This document shows positions 55,616 through 63,318 of a stretch of 64,000 nucleotides of DNA, one piece after another (position 1 is the stretch's first letter; the number at the start of each line of letters is the position of its first letter). Position numbers and translations under genes: made by a program. Below the pieces are notes generated by a model. That model had not been told where the DNA came from. It did not search any database and was given only the letters and a program-made list of their open reading frames with translations. Origin of the DNA: Sulfurimonas sp. GTDB taxonomy: Bacteria > Campylobacterota > Campylobacteria > Campylobacterales > Sulfurimonadaceae. Where the stretch lies: NCBI RefSeq assembly GCF_028714655.1, contig NZ_JAQTLY010000009.1, positions 1 through 64,000 on the forward strand, given 5' to 3'.

Positions 55616-56695
55616 ATGAGTTTTCTAAATGATTTAGGTTCGCTTTCGTCTTTTAATGCGTTTACGCTTACAAAAAGACAGAGTGACGAACTGCTTCAAG
55701 ATATTGCCGCTGAGATAGAAATAGGTGCTAATTTTGACGATATTTTATTTGATCTTGCGACTGAAGATTATAGTAAAAATCGTAAAGTTTCGGCTGTGCT
55801 TAAAGCAATAGCGTCTGATTTGGAATATTTGGAAATAGAGGATATTTTACTAAAGTATAAAATCATCTCACATGACGAGTATGTTTTGGTAAAAAATTCC
55901 AATAATCTTGCTGCTGCAATCCGCAATATCATTGATTTAAGGGAAGAGGGGCGGAGATTTTTCGCTTGGACGAAAAATTATCTTCTCACGCCGGGAGTTA
56001 TTGCGGCGGCGGGGGTTGTTTTACAGATACCGCTTACGGAGACGCTTTCTAAGATATTATATACAGAGATAATTCCTGCTATTACGGCATCAAAAGGCTC
56101 TGCTCCTTTTGTGGTTCTTCCGTTTTACATGGAAAATACTCTTTGGGTTTATGTTTTTGCTGCCCTGTTTTTTGTTATTGTCGGGGGGATTTGGGGGGCT
56201 TGGAGATATCTCTATAATACAAATCCCGCTTTTGTTTATAAGCATTTTGAGATTAAGTTTTATGACGATTTTTTTTATTATTTTAAGGTTATAGATATAA
56301 TAAAAAAATCGCAACCTACCTTGACTGTGGATGTTATTTTTGAAGAGATTGGGCAAAGTGTCTCTAATGAGAGAATTAAGAGATTTTTTCTTGATATGGG
56401 GGAGAAAAAAGATGATTTTTGGTTTGATTTTGAAAGATTCGGTGCGCCTTTTGGCGTTGTTAAAAAAATAAAGAAATATGAAGAGCATGATGCTCTTTTT
56501 AAAGAGTTGAATTTTGTTGAAAACGGCAAAAAAAAAGGTTTTTTATGGTTTTTAAAAACAAAGAGAGATTCTAAGATGGAGTCTATCTATAAATGGACAC
56601 ATAAAGTTCTCTTGATGAGTGCGTATACTTTTGTCTTGTTTTATATTCTTATGACAGTAGTTGCTTTTGTTGGCGCTATCGTTAGTATGATCTAA
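55616..56695 (+). CDS. PilR/GspF-type inner-membrane platform protein
   Basis: ATG 55616 follows the previous stop by one base. 359 residues: two soluble helical bundles (about 15-120 and 215-300) separated by membrane segments (about 123-145, 165-195) and a last C-terminal segment (330-357). The duplicated helical bundles with three hydrophobic stretches are the GspF/PilC/PilR layout. The protein anchors the assembly ATPase coded at 60472. A slightly shortened form of the usual family. Confidence 0.75.
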   Translation: MSFLNDLGSLSSFNAFTLTKRQSDELLQDIAAEIEIGANFDDILFDLATEDYSKNRKVSAVLKAIASDLEYLEIEDILLKYKIISHDEYVLVKNSNNLAAAIRNIIDLREEGRRFFAWTKNYLLTPGVIAAAGVVLQIPLTETLSKILYTEIIPAITASKGSAPFVVLPFYMENTLWVYVFAALFFVIVGGIWGAWRYLYNTNPAFVYKHFEIKFYDDFFYYFKVIDIIKKSQPTLTVDVIFEEIGQSVSNERIKRFFLDMGEKKDDFWFDFERFGAPFGVVKKIKKYEEHDALFKELNFVENGKKKGFLWFLKTKRDSKMESIYKWTHKVLLMSAYTFVLFYILMTVVAFVGAIVSMI

Positions 56696-56705
56696 GGAGA
56701 TTGTT

Positions 56706-57452
56706 TTGAAATTTTTTAGTATAAGTATTGATGAGTTTACAATAGGAGAGGTCGTCTCTCTTGAGAAATATGACTTATTTAAGAGTGGGCACTCTATGGG
56801 GTTTATTAAGAACTTTAAAAATGGGCGGTTTTTGAAGTTTGATAATTCAAAAGACGCATTTATTGCGAATGTTGTCGCAAAAAATTATGCGGATATCTAT
56901 AGGGATGGCGCGCTTTTGATATTCTGTGAAATTAAGAGCGGCGGCGGGGCTTCCCTTTGTTTTATGGATACAGCTGCTTTGAGCGAAAATGATGGTATCG
57001 TTAAGCTTGAAAATCTCAATGCGCAGAAGTTTGCAAGTGATAAAAATAAGATAGAGGATATGCTTTTATTTTTTAAAACTACCTCTTACCGCCCGATAAG
57101 ATATTTTATCTCAGGTGGGGTTAATGGATGTGCCGACGCTATTGCGGCGATCGGGGAAGAGATGGACGAGAAAATGATTAGGGCGTTTATGCCTAAGCCG
57201 TTTTTGAGTGCTTCTTCTAAAAATAAAATGGTTTTAAAGATGGCGGGTGCGTTTTTGGTTCCGCTGCTTTTGAGCTTTGTTGTCGGAAGTCTCTATGAGG
57301 GTTCTGCAACTGGAAGAATTTCGACCGTAGCTAAAAAATTAACGAACGAACGAACGGCGATGGCGAGTGAGGTAGAAGCTCTTCGTGCCAATCCTCTTAT
57401 TGTGAATGAGAAGAGTATTGGTACAATATCTCATAAAAGGATAGCGATATGA
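56706..57452 (+). CDS. Pilus assembly protein with actin-fold-like N-terminus and one membrane span
   Basis: TTG start with AAGGAG 6 bases upstream. A 175-residue cytoplasmic domain is followed by one hydrophobic segment (about 178-197, MVLKMAGAFLVPLLLSFVVG) and a short periplasmic helix. In type IVb pilus operons this slot holds PilM/PilL/PilO-class alignment proteins that link cytoplasm and periplasm. The next gene overlaps its stop and has the complementary N-terminal span. Confidence 0.55.
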   Translation: MKFFSISIDEFTIGEVVSLEKYDLFKSGHSMGFIKNFKNGRFLKFDNSKDAFIANVVAKNYADIYRDGALLIFCEIKSGGGASLCFMDTAALSENDGIVKLENLNAQKFASDKNKIEDMLLFFKTTSYRPIRYFISGGVNGCADAIAAIGEEMDEKMIRAFMPKPFLSASSKNKMVLKMAGAFLVPLLLSFVVGSLYEGSATGRISTVAKKLTNERTAMASEVEALRANPLIVNEKSIGTISHKRIAI

Positions 57453-58024
57453 TTGTTAGCTATATTAAAAATGGAGTACGCAATGCCACTCTTGGGGGAG
57501 TGGCGGCTATGGTTGCTTTGGGTGGGTACTATTTTTTTAAAATCTCCTCTATTGAGGAGTCTTCGCCGCTACTTGCTCTGATAAAGAACGAGAAGTCGGC
57601 TATTGAGGCGTTGAGGCTACAAAAGGGAGAGCTTGAAGCTAAGATTGAAAAGCTATCGGCTTTGGATAAAGAGACTACGCAATTAGTGGCTTTGCAAAAG
57701 AAGTATGAGATGAATCCGCAGAAGACGAGCGCAGATCTTACAGAGATATTTAATATGCTCTCTAACGAGTATGGACTTTTTAGCGTTACGGTGGTGGATG
57801 TTGCACCGGATGGAGATTTTTTAAATCTTTTGAATGTTCGGCTTGTTGTTAATGCTGCGGATGTTGCGGCGTTGGATGAAGCGAGTCGGGCGGGGTATAT
57901 GCGTAAGATGCGCGAGCTCGTTGTTTTGTATTTGTATAAAAACAGGGAGCTTTTCTCAATACATGGAGATATTGGGAAAAGCGGGAATGATGGGTTGAGC
58001 TTTAAGATTATTAAGAGGGGGTGA
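57449..58024 (+). CDS. PilO/GspM-like pilus alignment protein
   Basis: One N-terminal hydrophobic segment (NATLGGVAAMVALGGYYFF) is followed by a coiled coil (about 45-85) and a small ferredoxin-like domain (SVTVVDVAPDGDFLNLLNVR ... ELVVLYLYKN). Span, coiled coil, then a small alpha/beta domain is the PilO/GspM layout. It is coupled to the gene upstream. It is the last gene before the cargo insertion. Confidence 0.65.
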   Translation: MIVSYIKNGVRNATLGGVAAMVALGGYYFFKISSIEESSPLLALIKNEKSAIEALRLQKGELEAKIEKLSALDKETTQLVALQKKYEMNPQKTSADLTEIFNMLSNEYGLFSVTVVDVAPDGDFLNLLNVRLVVNAADVAALDEASRAGYMRKMRELVVLYLYKNRELFSIHGDIGKSGNDGLSFKIIKRG

Positions 58025-58081
58025 GGGTTTTCCTTGCCTTTTTTTTGGTTTGGTTTTTTTTGAAATTCTTTGGATTTTTAC

Positions 58082-58111
58082 TTGACATTATATCCGATTA
58101 TCGGATATAAT
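58082..58111 (+). promoter_or_regulatory. Promoter with a perfect 23-bp palindromic operator
   Basis: TTGACA (58082-58087), 18 bp, TATAAT (58106-58111). A perfect palindrome, TTATATCCGAT-T-ATCGGATATAA in two arms (58088-58110), fills the spacer and the -10. A repressor bound here would shut the promoter completely. The TATCC/GGATA half-sites resemble those of HipB-type Xre repressors. Confidence 0.85.
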
Positions 58112-58145
58112 GGTGGATATAAATGAGATTGAGGGAGTGGAGAAG

Positions 58146-59861
58146 ATGTTTAGTTTTAATAAAAACAAGGATTTTTTAATCGGCAATCATTCTATAATAA
58201 TTGCCGATTCAATATACGAAAACATCTCGGAAGATAAAATAAAAAAACTTTACAATGCAGGTTTTATCGGAATGAATCACAATGATTCCAAAAGTAAAAA
58301 AGATGCCTTAGTAGAAAGAATAAAAATATTAAGCACCTATGGAATATTTGATATTAATGAGTGGTACTTGTCGGGCGCAGAGTACCACAAAGGCAGAACC
58401 TCTTGTATATGTGGGCAATCAAATATAAGTAATCGTTACATTTTAACTAACAGGAGCAATGGCTCAAAAGTATCAATTGGTGCTAGTTGTCTAAAAGAAC
58501 ACTTCCGTCTATCTTTAACCGCAGAGGCAAAGGAAGTTATGGGTTTTTCTAAAACACACACAAATCCATATGTGTGGCTAGGGCATAAATATGATGCTCT
58601 TATCTTTGCTTCACTTGGGTTTAAAAATGCAACAAAATATTTTCAATTGCGCAATACAAAAAAAACAGTTCCTGAAGATTTTAATATAAAAATAAAAGAC
58701 ATGTTGGTAAAAAGCTTATGGATTTTCAAGAGTGAAAAATGGCATAAAAAACTAGAAAGAGCAAGAAGACTATATGTTTTTATTGTCAATAATCGAAGCG
58801 GAGCAAAAAAAGATAAGGATTCTGGTAAAGATTTTTCACAAATAATAGCTGGCGAAATAAACGAAAGAGCTCTTGCGCTTATTATATTATTAAATTCCGC
58901 CCGTAGGTTTTTTGAAAAAAATAGAAGTAATGAAAATTCAAACTATGTTCTAAATATTAATTTATCAAATATTAAAAAAATAGAATCTCTGTTTTTGGAG
59001 TATAAAACCAAAGAACTACAGCAATTTAGAACGACAAGGGAAATAGTTGGCTTAATAGAGATGCTAGATGAAGCTAAAGTTACGCTAAAAAGCAGTGAGA
59101 ATAATCAAAATTGTGAACGCATTGAAACCATTTGTGCATTTTTATTAAAAGCAGAAAAATATACGGAAACTTTTTTCAAAGAATATTTAAGCTATGAAAA
59201 TATTAGAACTATAAGAAGTCTAGGGGTGGAAAAAAGTGAAAACAGCAGCAAAGAAATTAAGATTAGTGAAGAAGCTGATAACATAGAACCTCTAAGCACT
59301 AAAAACAAAAAGTCTAAATTGATTACATATTCTGCAAAGCAAATAGAAATTCACAATAAAAATAACCAAGAGTGGCTGGCTATTTCGGAAATTTTGGATG
59401 TTTCTTTTGCTGCTCCAAAAACATCACTAAAAAATATATCCTTACTGTTGGGCGAACTAATATCTTCACTTAAAAAAGAATTTAAAGATGATCAAGAACA
59501 AAAAGCAAATGAAATATACTCAATAGGCAATCTTTTGCACTCAATAAGACATTTTCCAGGACATTATCTTTTATCTTCAGATTTTGAGTCTGACAAAAAG
59601 AAAATCTTGATTTTTTTAGAAAAAATTATTATTTACAAAAAGAAAAAATATTTGAAAAAATATAATGTTCATTTAAGCAATCAGAGAGATTCATTGCTTA
59701 AAGAAAATACAGCTATCCCAGTTGTTAAGAAAGCTAATATAATACAATCAACAAACCCGTCAAAACCCAAAAAAGCAAAGCCGTTTAATGGAATTGATAT
59801 AAGTGACTATGTGAGTAAAAATAAGGGTTTGAAGATTGTTAAAAAAGCAGAATCTAAGTGA
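58146..59861 (+). CDS. AT-rich cargo protein with Cys/His zinc-like motif
   Basis: ATG 58146 (after GGGAGTGGAG) is used because the frame's earlier ATG at 58110 lies inside the -10 box. 571 residues, Lys/Asn/Ile-rich and clearly more AT-rich than the flanking pilus genes. Residues about 75-115 read CICGQSN...RYILTNRSNGSK...GASCLKEHF, a C-x-C-G...C pattern seen in phage and mobile-element proteins that bind zinc. The rest is helical with no known enzyme motif. The private, operator-controlled promoter and composition suggest a later insertion, for example a defence or regulatory cargo gene. Confidence 0.6.
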   Translation: MFSFNKNKDFLIGNHSIIIADSIYENISEDKIKKLYNAGFIGMNHNDSKSKKDALVERIKILSTYGIFDINEWYLSGAEYHKGRTSCICGQSNISNRYILTNRSNGSKVSIGASCLKEHFRLSLTAEAKEVMGFSKTHTNPYVWLGHKYDALIFASLGFKNATKYFQLRNTKKTVPEDFNIKIKDMLVKSLWIFKSEKWHKKLERARRLYVFIVNNRSGAKKDKDSGKDFSQIIAGEINERALALIILLNSARRFFEKNRSNENSNYVLNINLSNIKKIESLFLEYKTKELQQFRTTREIVGLIEMLDEAKVTLKSSENNQNCERIETICAFLLKAEKYTETFFKEYLSYENIRTIRSLGVEKSENSSKEIKISEEADNIEPLSTKNKKSKLITYSAKQIEIHNKNNQEWLAISEILDVSFAAPKTSLKNISLLLGELISSLKKEFKDDQEQKANEIYSIGNLLHSIRHFPGHYLLSSDFESDKKKILIFLEKIIIYKKKKYLKKYNVHLSNQRDSLLKENTAIPVVKKANIIQSTNPSKPKKAKPFNGIDISDYVSKNKGLKIVKKAESK

Positions 59862-59962
59862 GCGGCGGGAAGTGTTTAAATCAGACTATTGCCAAGTGGT
59901 TAAAATTTAATTATGACACTTAGAGAAGAAATAGCTAATTGGTAATTATATAAGGGGTTGAA

Positions 59963-60175
59963 GTGAGAAAAAAGGGTGTCGGAAGACCTAGAGAGGTTAA
60001 GATGTCGCAAGAGGAGATGAAGTCTTTGCTTGGTGTGGCACGGGCTACTTTTAGCGATTGGAAAAAGCGGGATAATCCTAAACATAATCTTTATCTCTTT
60101 TTACGGGCGTTTGAATATAATGAAGCTAAGAGGGTTGTTGAAGCGGAAGCGGCGAAAGAACGATCTGCGGTTTAG
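59963..60175 (+). CDS. Small HTH protein, GTG start
   Basis: 70 residues with an AT-hook-like start (KKGVGRPREVK) and a helix-turn-helix (MKSLLGVARATFSDWKKRDN). The same HTH type is seen in the truncated frame at 12352. TAAGGGGTTGAA precedes the GTG. It may be the repressor of the operator at 58088 or a regulator of the pilus genes; both are guesses from position. Confidence 0.65.
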   Translation: MRKKGVGRPREVKMSQEEMKSLLGVARATFSDWKKRDNPKHNLYLFLRAFEYNEAKRVVEAEAAKERSAV

Positions 60176-60407
60176 GGGGTTGGATTTTGAATCTCTCTCT
60201 TTTAGGCATAAGCACCCCAAAAGGGTGCAAGACAAACGGGGAGCCTTCTGTGAAGAAGCCCCCTCACTTCTTTTCAAGAAGTGTTTCTCTGCGAGGCGAT
60301 GGTAGCGCCGATACATCGCATTTAGCGATGCTTTCGGCATAAGTAAGCAAGGAATCTTTTTTTTAAAAAAAGATATTCCTCCGCTTCTCTTCAAGAAGCG
60401 TTGCTTA
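60176..60407. repeat. Modular intergenic hairpin block B
   Basis: No gene. Hairpins in order: CACTTCTT-TTC-AAGAAGTG (about 60265-60283), GATACATCGC/GCGATG (about 60310-60331), then an outer TAAGTAAGCAA/TTGCTTACTTA pair enclosing GGAAT...TTTT/AAAA...ATTCC and CGCTTCT/AGAAGCG stems, a three-way-junction layout. From 60350 on it nearly duplicates 49492-49582. Confidence 0.7.
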
Positions 60408-60441
60408 CTTAAGTTCAAATTTATTATAGTTTTATTATAAT
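60408..60441 (+). promoter_or_regulatory. Regulon operator/promoter 10
   Basis: CTTAAG at 60408, ATTATAGT at 60423-60430, ATTATAAT at 60434-60441, 31 bp before the pilus ATPase gene. Confidence 0.85.
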
Positions 60442-60471
60442 TTAGCAGTATTAGTGGTAAAGAGGTAATGA

Positions 60472-62460
60472 ATGACTGATTTAAGTATAATAGGCGGGTT
60501 TTTGAAATCGAAATCTAAGTCCAAAAAGCAAAACTTTTTATCTTTGCGTTTTGATAAAAAAAACGCACATGTTGTTGAGAAGAGTTTTGAGAGAATCGGG
60601 GAGTCTTTGCTTCGGAAGTATTATGTTGAGCATTTAAAGACTCAACCTGAATACTCTACAAAGAGTGAAGAGAAGATTTTAGAAGAGATTGAGGGTGAAA
60701 AAATTGACATTCAGTTCTTTATCGGTAACGATAAGCTCCATGGGCGTTATATTGAAGAGTTGAATAAGGTCTTGTATCAAGACTCACCAAAGAGATATAT
60801 AACTAGCTTTGGTGAGCTTGATTCTTTATACTCTCTTGAAGAGTGGCAAAAATTCCACTATGTGAATGATATTTTTGCCAAAGGGGAGCAGGCGGAGCTT
60901 GACGAGGATCTTCTTAAAAATTCTAAGAAAATTCGTCTGCTTTTTGAGCAGAGTACAAAGAATCTTATTATTCCGATTGAAAATAAAAAGACAAATAGGC
61001 GTGCTATCGGGTTGATGGCTCCTGTTTTGGCTGCGAATAAGTTCTTTTATGACGAGATGGTTTTTATCTCTCCTGAAATTGTAAGCTCTATCTTTACTAC
61101 AAAGAACTTCGATATTTTTGAGAGTTCTTTGGTTAATAAATCCCCTCGCGAGTATGCGGAAACTTTGTTGACGGCTATGATAGTGCAAGGGTATAGTGAC
61201 CTTGACTATTATGTCAATAATGAGTATTTTTATGCCATTGGGGCTGAAAAGGATGGTGTGAGAACTATTCTTACAGAGGGGATGCCTATAAAAACGGCGG
61301 AGTTGATAACGGAAGCGTTTTTAGGGATGATGAAGAAGCGAAAAAGTACCGATGCGATTGTTAAGAGAAAAATCTCTTTCCGTCATAAGCATAAGCAGTA
61401 TCACTTTCGTATTAATATGATACGACAGTCTAAGACGAAGCAAATCGGGGTGCGCCGCAATAGAACGGTCGCAATTCGTTTGCTTGCGGATATCTCAAAG
61501 CTGAGAGGGTATGAGAGTTCCAATATCTATCCTGAAGTTGTTGAGATTATTAAGACGGGATGTCGCAGTGGCGGTATGTTTTTTTGGGTAGGGGAGACGG
61601 GAAGCGGTAAATCGACTTCCCTTTATAGAGATTTATATAGTCTTTGGACCGAGGACGGTGCAAAGAGGCTCATAACCATTGATAATCCTATGGAGTATGA
61701 GATAGACGGAGCTATTCAATTTGACCTCTCCGACTCTTCGGATAGCGATTCGCCTATGACGATAGAGAAGATTACGGCAGAGGTTTTGCAACAAAACCCT
61801 GACTACTGTTCTCTTGGAGAGGTGAAGACAAAAAGCGAGTTTAAGTCTTTTGTCGAGCTTGGGATAAGAGGGCATACTACGGGGGGAACTCTACACTCCG
61901 ATAGTACAAAATCGGCTATAAAACTAATAAGTGAGACGGGGGAAGTGCCTCTTAGCACTCTTGCACCGTCTATTAGTTTTATTGCACATCAGACACTTGT
62001 TGAGCGGGTTTGTCAACATTGCCGTACCACAGGGGAGAGCCGCCTCTTTAGAGCTTATGGCGGAGAGGGCGGCGGTAGTTTGGGCGATAAGAGAGATTGC
62101 TCTTTTTGTAAAGGGAGCAAGAACTACGGCGTTGTTCCTGTTATTGAGCTTGCTTACTTTGGTAAACTAGGCGAAAATGACAATATTTATGATTACGAGG
62201 GGTTGGTTAAGGATAAGAAGATGATTTACATCTCTAAACTTAAATATGCTTCTATGCTCTTAGAGGATGGCGAAATTACCCCTAAGACTTTCAATAAGCT
62301 TCAGACGGAGTTTGGCGAGCGGCTTGAAGACAAGTTGAGTGACAGGGCTATCGCTTTTGCTTATGGGGATGATGCGCTTGTTGAAATTCGGGCTAAGCGA
62401 GTTGAGGCGGAAGAGAGGCGAGCAGCTTTATTTTTAAAAGAAGCGGTGGCGGGGGCATGA
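60472..62460 (+). CDS. PilQ/GspE-type pilus assembly ATPase
   Basis: 662 residues. Walker A GETGSGKS (about 374-381), Asp box around TIDNPMEYE, Walker B-type YCSLGEVKT and His box GIRGHTTGGTLHSD match the secretion ATPase family. A four-Cys zinc site near the C-terminus (CQHC ... CSFC) is present as in GspE/PilB, a sign of an extension rather than retraction motor. The N-terminal 200 residues are charged and divergent. It powers pilin insertion together with the PilR-like platform. The next gene overlaps its stop. Confidence 0.88.
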   Translation: MTDLSIIGGFLKSKSKSKKQNFLSLRFDKKNAHVVEKSFERIGESLLRKYYVEHLKTQPEYSTKSEEKILEEIEGEKIDIQFFIGNDKLHGRYIEELNKVLYQDSPKRYITSFGELDSLYSLEEWQKFHYVNDIFAKGEQAELDEDLLKNSKKIRLLFEQSTKNLIIPIENKKTNRRAIGLMAPVLAANKFFYDEMVFISPEIVSSIFTTKNFDIFESSLVNKSPREYAETLLTAMIVQGYSDLDYYVNNEYFYAIGAEKDGVRTILTEGMPIKTAELITEAFLGMMKKRKSTDAIVKRKISFRHKHKQYHFRINMIRQSKTKQIGVRRNRTVAIRLLADISKLRGYESSNIYPEVVEIIKTGCRSGGMFFWVGETGSGKSTSLYRDLYSLWTEDGAKRLITIDNPMEYEIDGAIQFDLSDSSDSDSPMTIEKITAEVLQQNPDYCSLGEVKTKSEFKSFVELGIRGHTTGGTLHSDSTKSAIKLISETGEVPLSTLAPSISFIAHQTLVERVCQHCRTTGESRLFRAYGGEGGGSLGDKRDCSFCKGSKNYGVVPVIELAYFGKLGENDNIYDYEGLVKDKKMIYISKLKYASMLLEDGEITPKTFNKLQTEFGERLEDKLSDRAIAFAYGDDALVEIRAKRVEAEERRAALFLKEAVAGA

Positions 62461-63047
62461 GAAAAGCTTTTACTATGATTGAACTTCTTTTTGTTATTGT
62501 TGCTATGGCGGGGATAACAGTCGGCTATTTTAAATTTCAAATTCAAAGAGAGAAGAGGCAGTCTCGTGAAGAGGCAGTCTCTCATTTTACTACTCTTATT
62601 ACGCAGTTTATTTACGACCGCAATACTGGATATGCTACGGACAAGGGCGGGGTTTGTTCGAGTGATTATTCCGTTAGAGATATAAGCGCATATCGGGTTA
62701 AGGAGTGCGTTGTCGCAACCGGTTTTAAAGTTACCGAAATAGATGCGACAGAGCCGGGACGGCTTGATGGCAGTATGAGTTATTTTGGGTTTTTACAGCG
62801 GTATGCGGTTAATGGAACACCTCCTCTAAAGATTTATGTTGACGATGCGGCGGATTATGAGATTCGGGTTTTAGTTGTCGCCGAGACTGATGACAAGGGC
62901 GTTGTAGAGCAGATGTTCGCTTCCGCGGCTCAAGGGGCGTTAGCCCCGTATTTTTCGGCGGTTTATTATAATGCGCAGAGCTTGGGTGATACCGATTATC
63001 TCGGGAATGCGAATGACGGAATTGTTAGGTTGCATTTTAAGAATTAA
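62457..63047 (+). CDS. Minor type IV prepilin-like protein
   Basis: The N-terminus MRKAFTMIELLFVIVAMAGI is a prepilin helix with Glu at +5. The leader is only four residues, and Ala takes the -1 position usually held by Gly, so processing may be less efficient or need a plasmid-specific peptidase. The 190-residue body has two Cys (GGVCSSD, VKECVVA) likely disulfide-bonded, like PilV/minor pilins. ATGA overlap with the ATPase gene. Confidence 0.75.
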   Translation: MRKAFTMIELLFVIVAMAGITVGYFKFQIQREKRQSREEAVSHFTTLITQFIYDRNTGYATDKGGVCSSDYSVRDISAYRVKECVVATGFKVTEIDATEPGRLDGSMSYFGFLQRYAVNGTPPLKIYVDDAADYEIRVLVVAETDDKGVVEQMFASAAQGALAPYFSAVYYNAQSLGDTDYLGNANDGIVRLHFKN

Positions 63048-63076
63048 TCTTAAATTTATTATAATGTTATTATAAT
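63043..63076 (+). promoter_or_regulatory. Regulon operator/promoter 11
   Basis: ATTATAAT at 63058-63065 and 63069-63076, with ATTAATCT in place of CTTAAG, overlapping the end of the prepilin gene. 21 bp before the gene at 63097. Confidence 0.85.
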
Positions 63077-63096
63077 TTAGGAGATTATCAGAATCA

Positions 63097-63318
63097 ATGC
63101 AAAGGGTTCCAAAAATGAAAAAATATATAGACGGGTTGGAAAAGGCTCTGGTTGATGAGACGGTTAGCGAACATGAAAAAGATGTTTTAAAAATCTACCT
63201 CGCTGTCTGTTTTGAATTTGAAAAGAAAAAAGAGGAGCCAGCGAGGGAGTTGGTGACTCATTTTGATGGGGTTTTGTCTTTATATTCCCCTTCTTCTGTT
63301 AATAGGGGGATCGCGTAA
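63097..63318 (+). CDS. Small helical protein, 73 aa
   Basis: A charged helical protein. ATG 63097 has AGGAG 13 bases upstream; ATG 63115 (MKKYIDGLEKAL) is an alternative with AAAGGG nearby. No family is recognised. Its stop overlaps the start of the next gene (TAATG), so both are controlled by operator 11. Confidence 0.5.
   Translation: MQRVPKMKKYIDGLEKALVDETVSEHEKDVLKIYLAVCFEFEKKKEEPARELVTHFDGVLSLYSPSSVNRGIA

Noticed and set aside
58088..58110. Exact HipB operator
   Set aside because: The TATCC/GGATA half-sites match, but they are separated by 7 rather than 8 bp, and there is no hipA gene. Only a general Xre-type operator can be claimed.
59926..59945. Very short frame before the HTH gene at 59963 as a leader peptide
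   Set aside because: Ten codons with no run of a regulatory amino acid and no attenuator hairpin; nothing supports translation.
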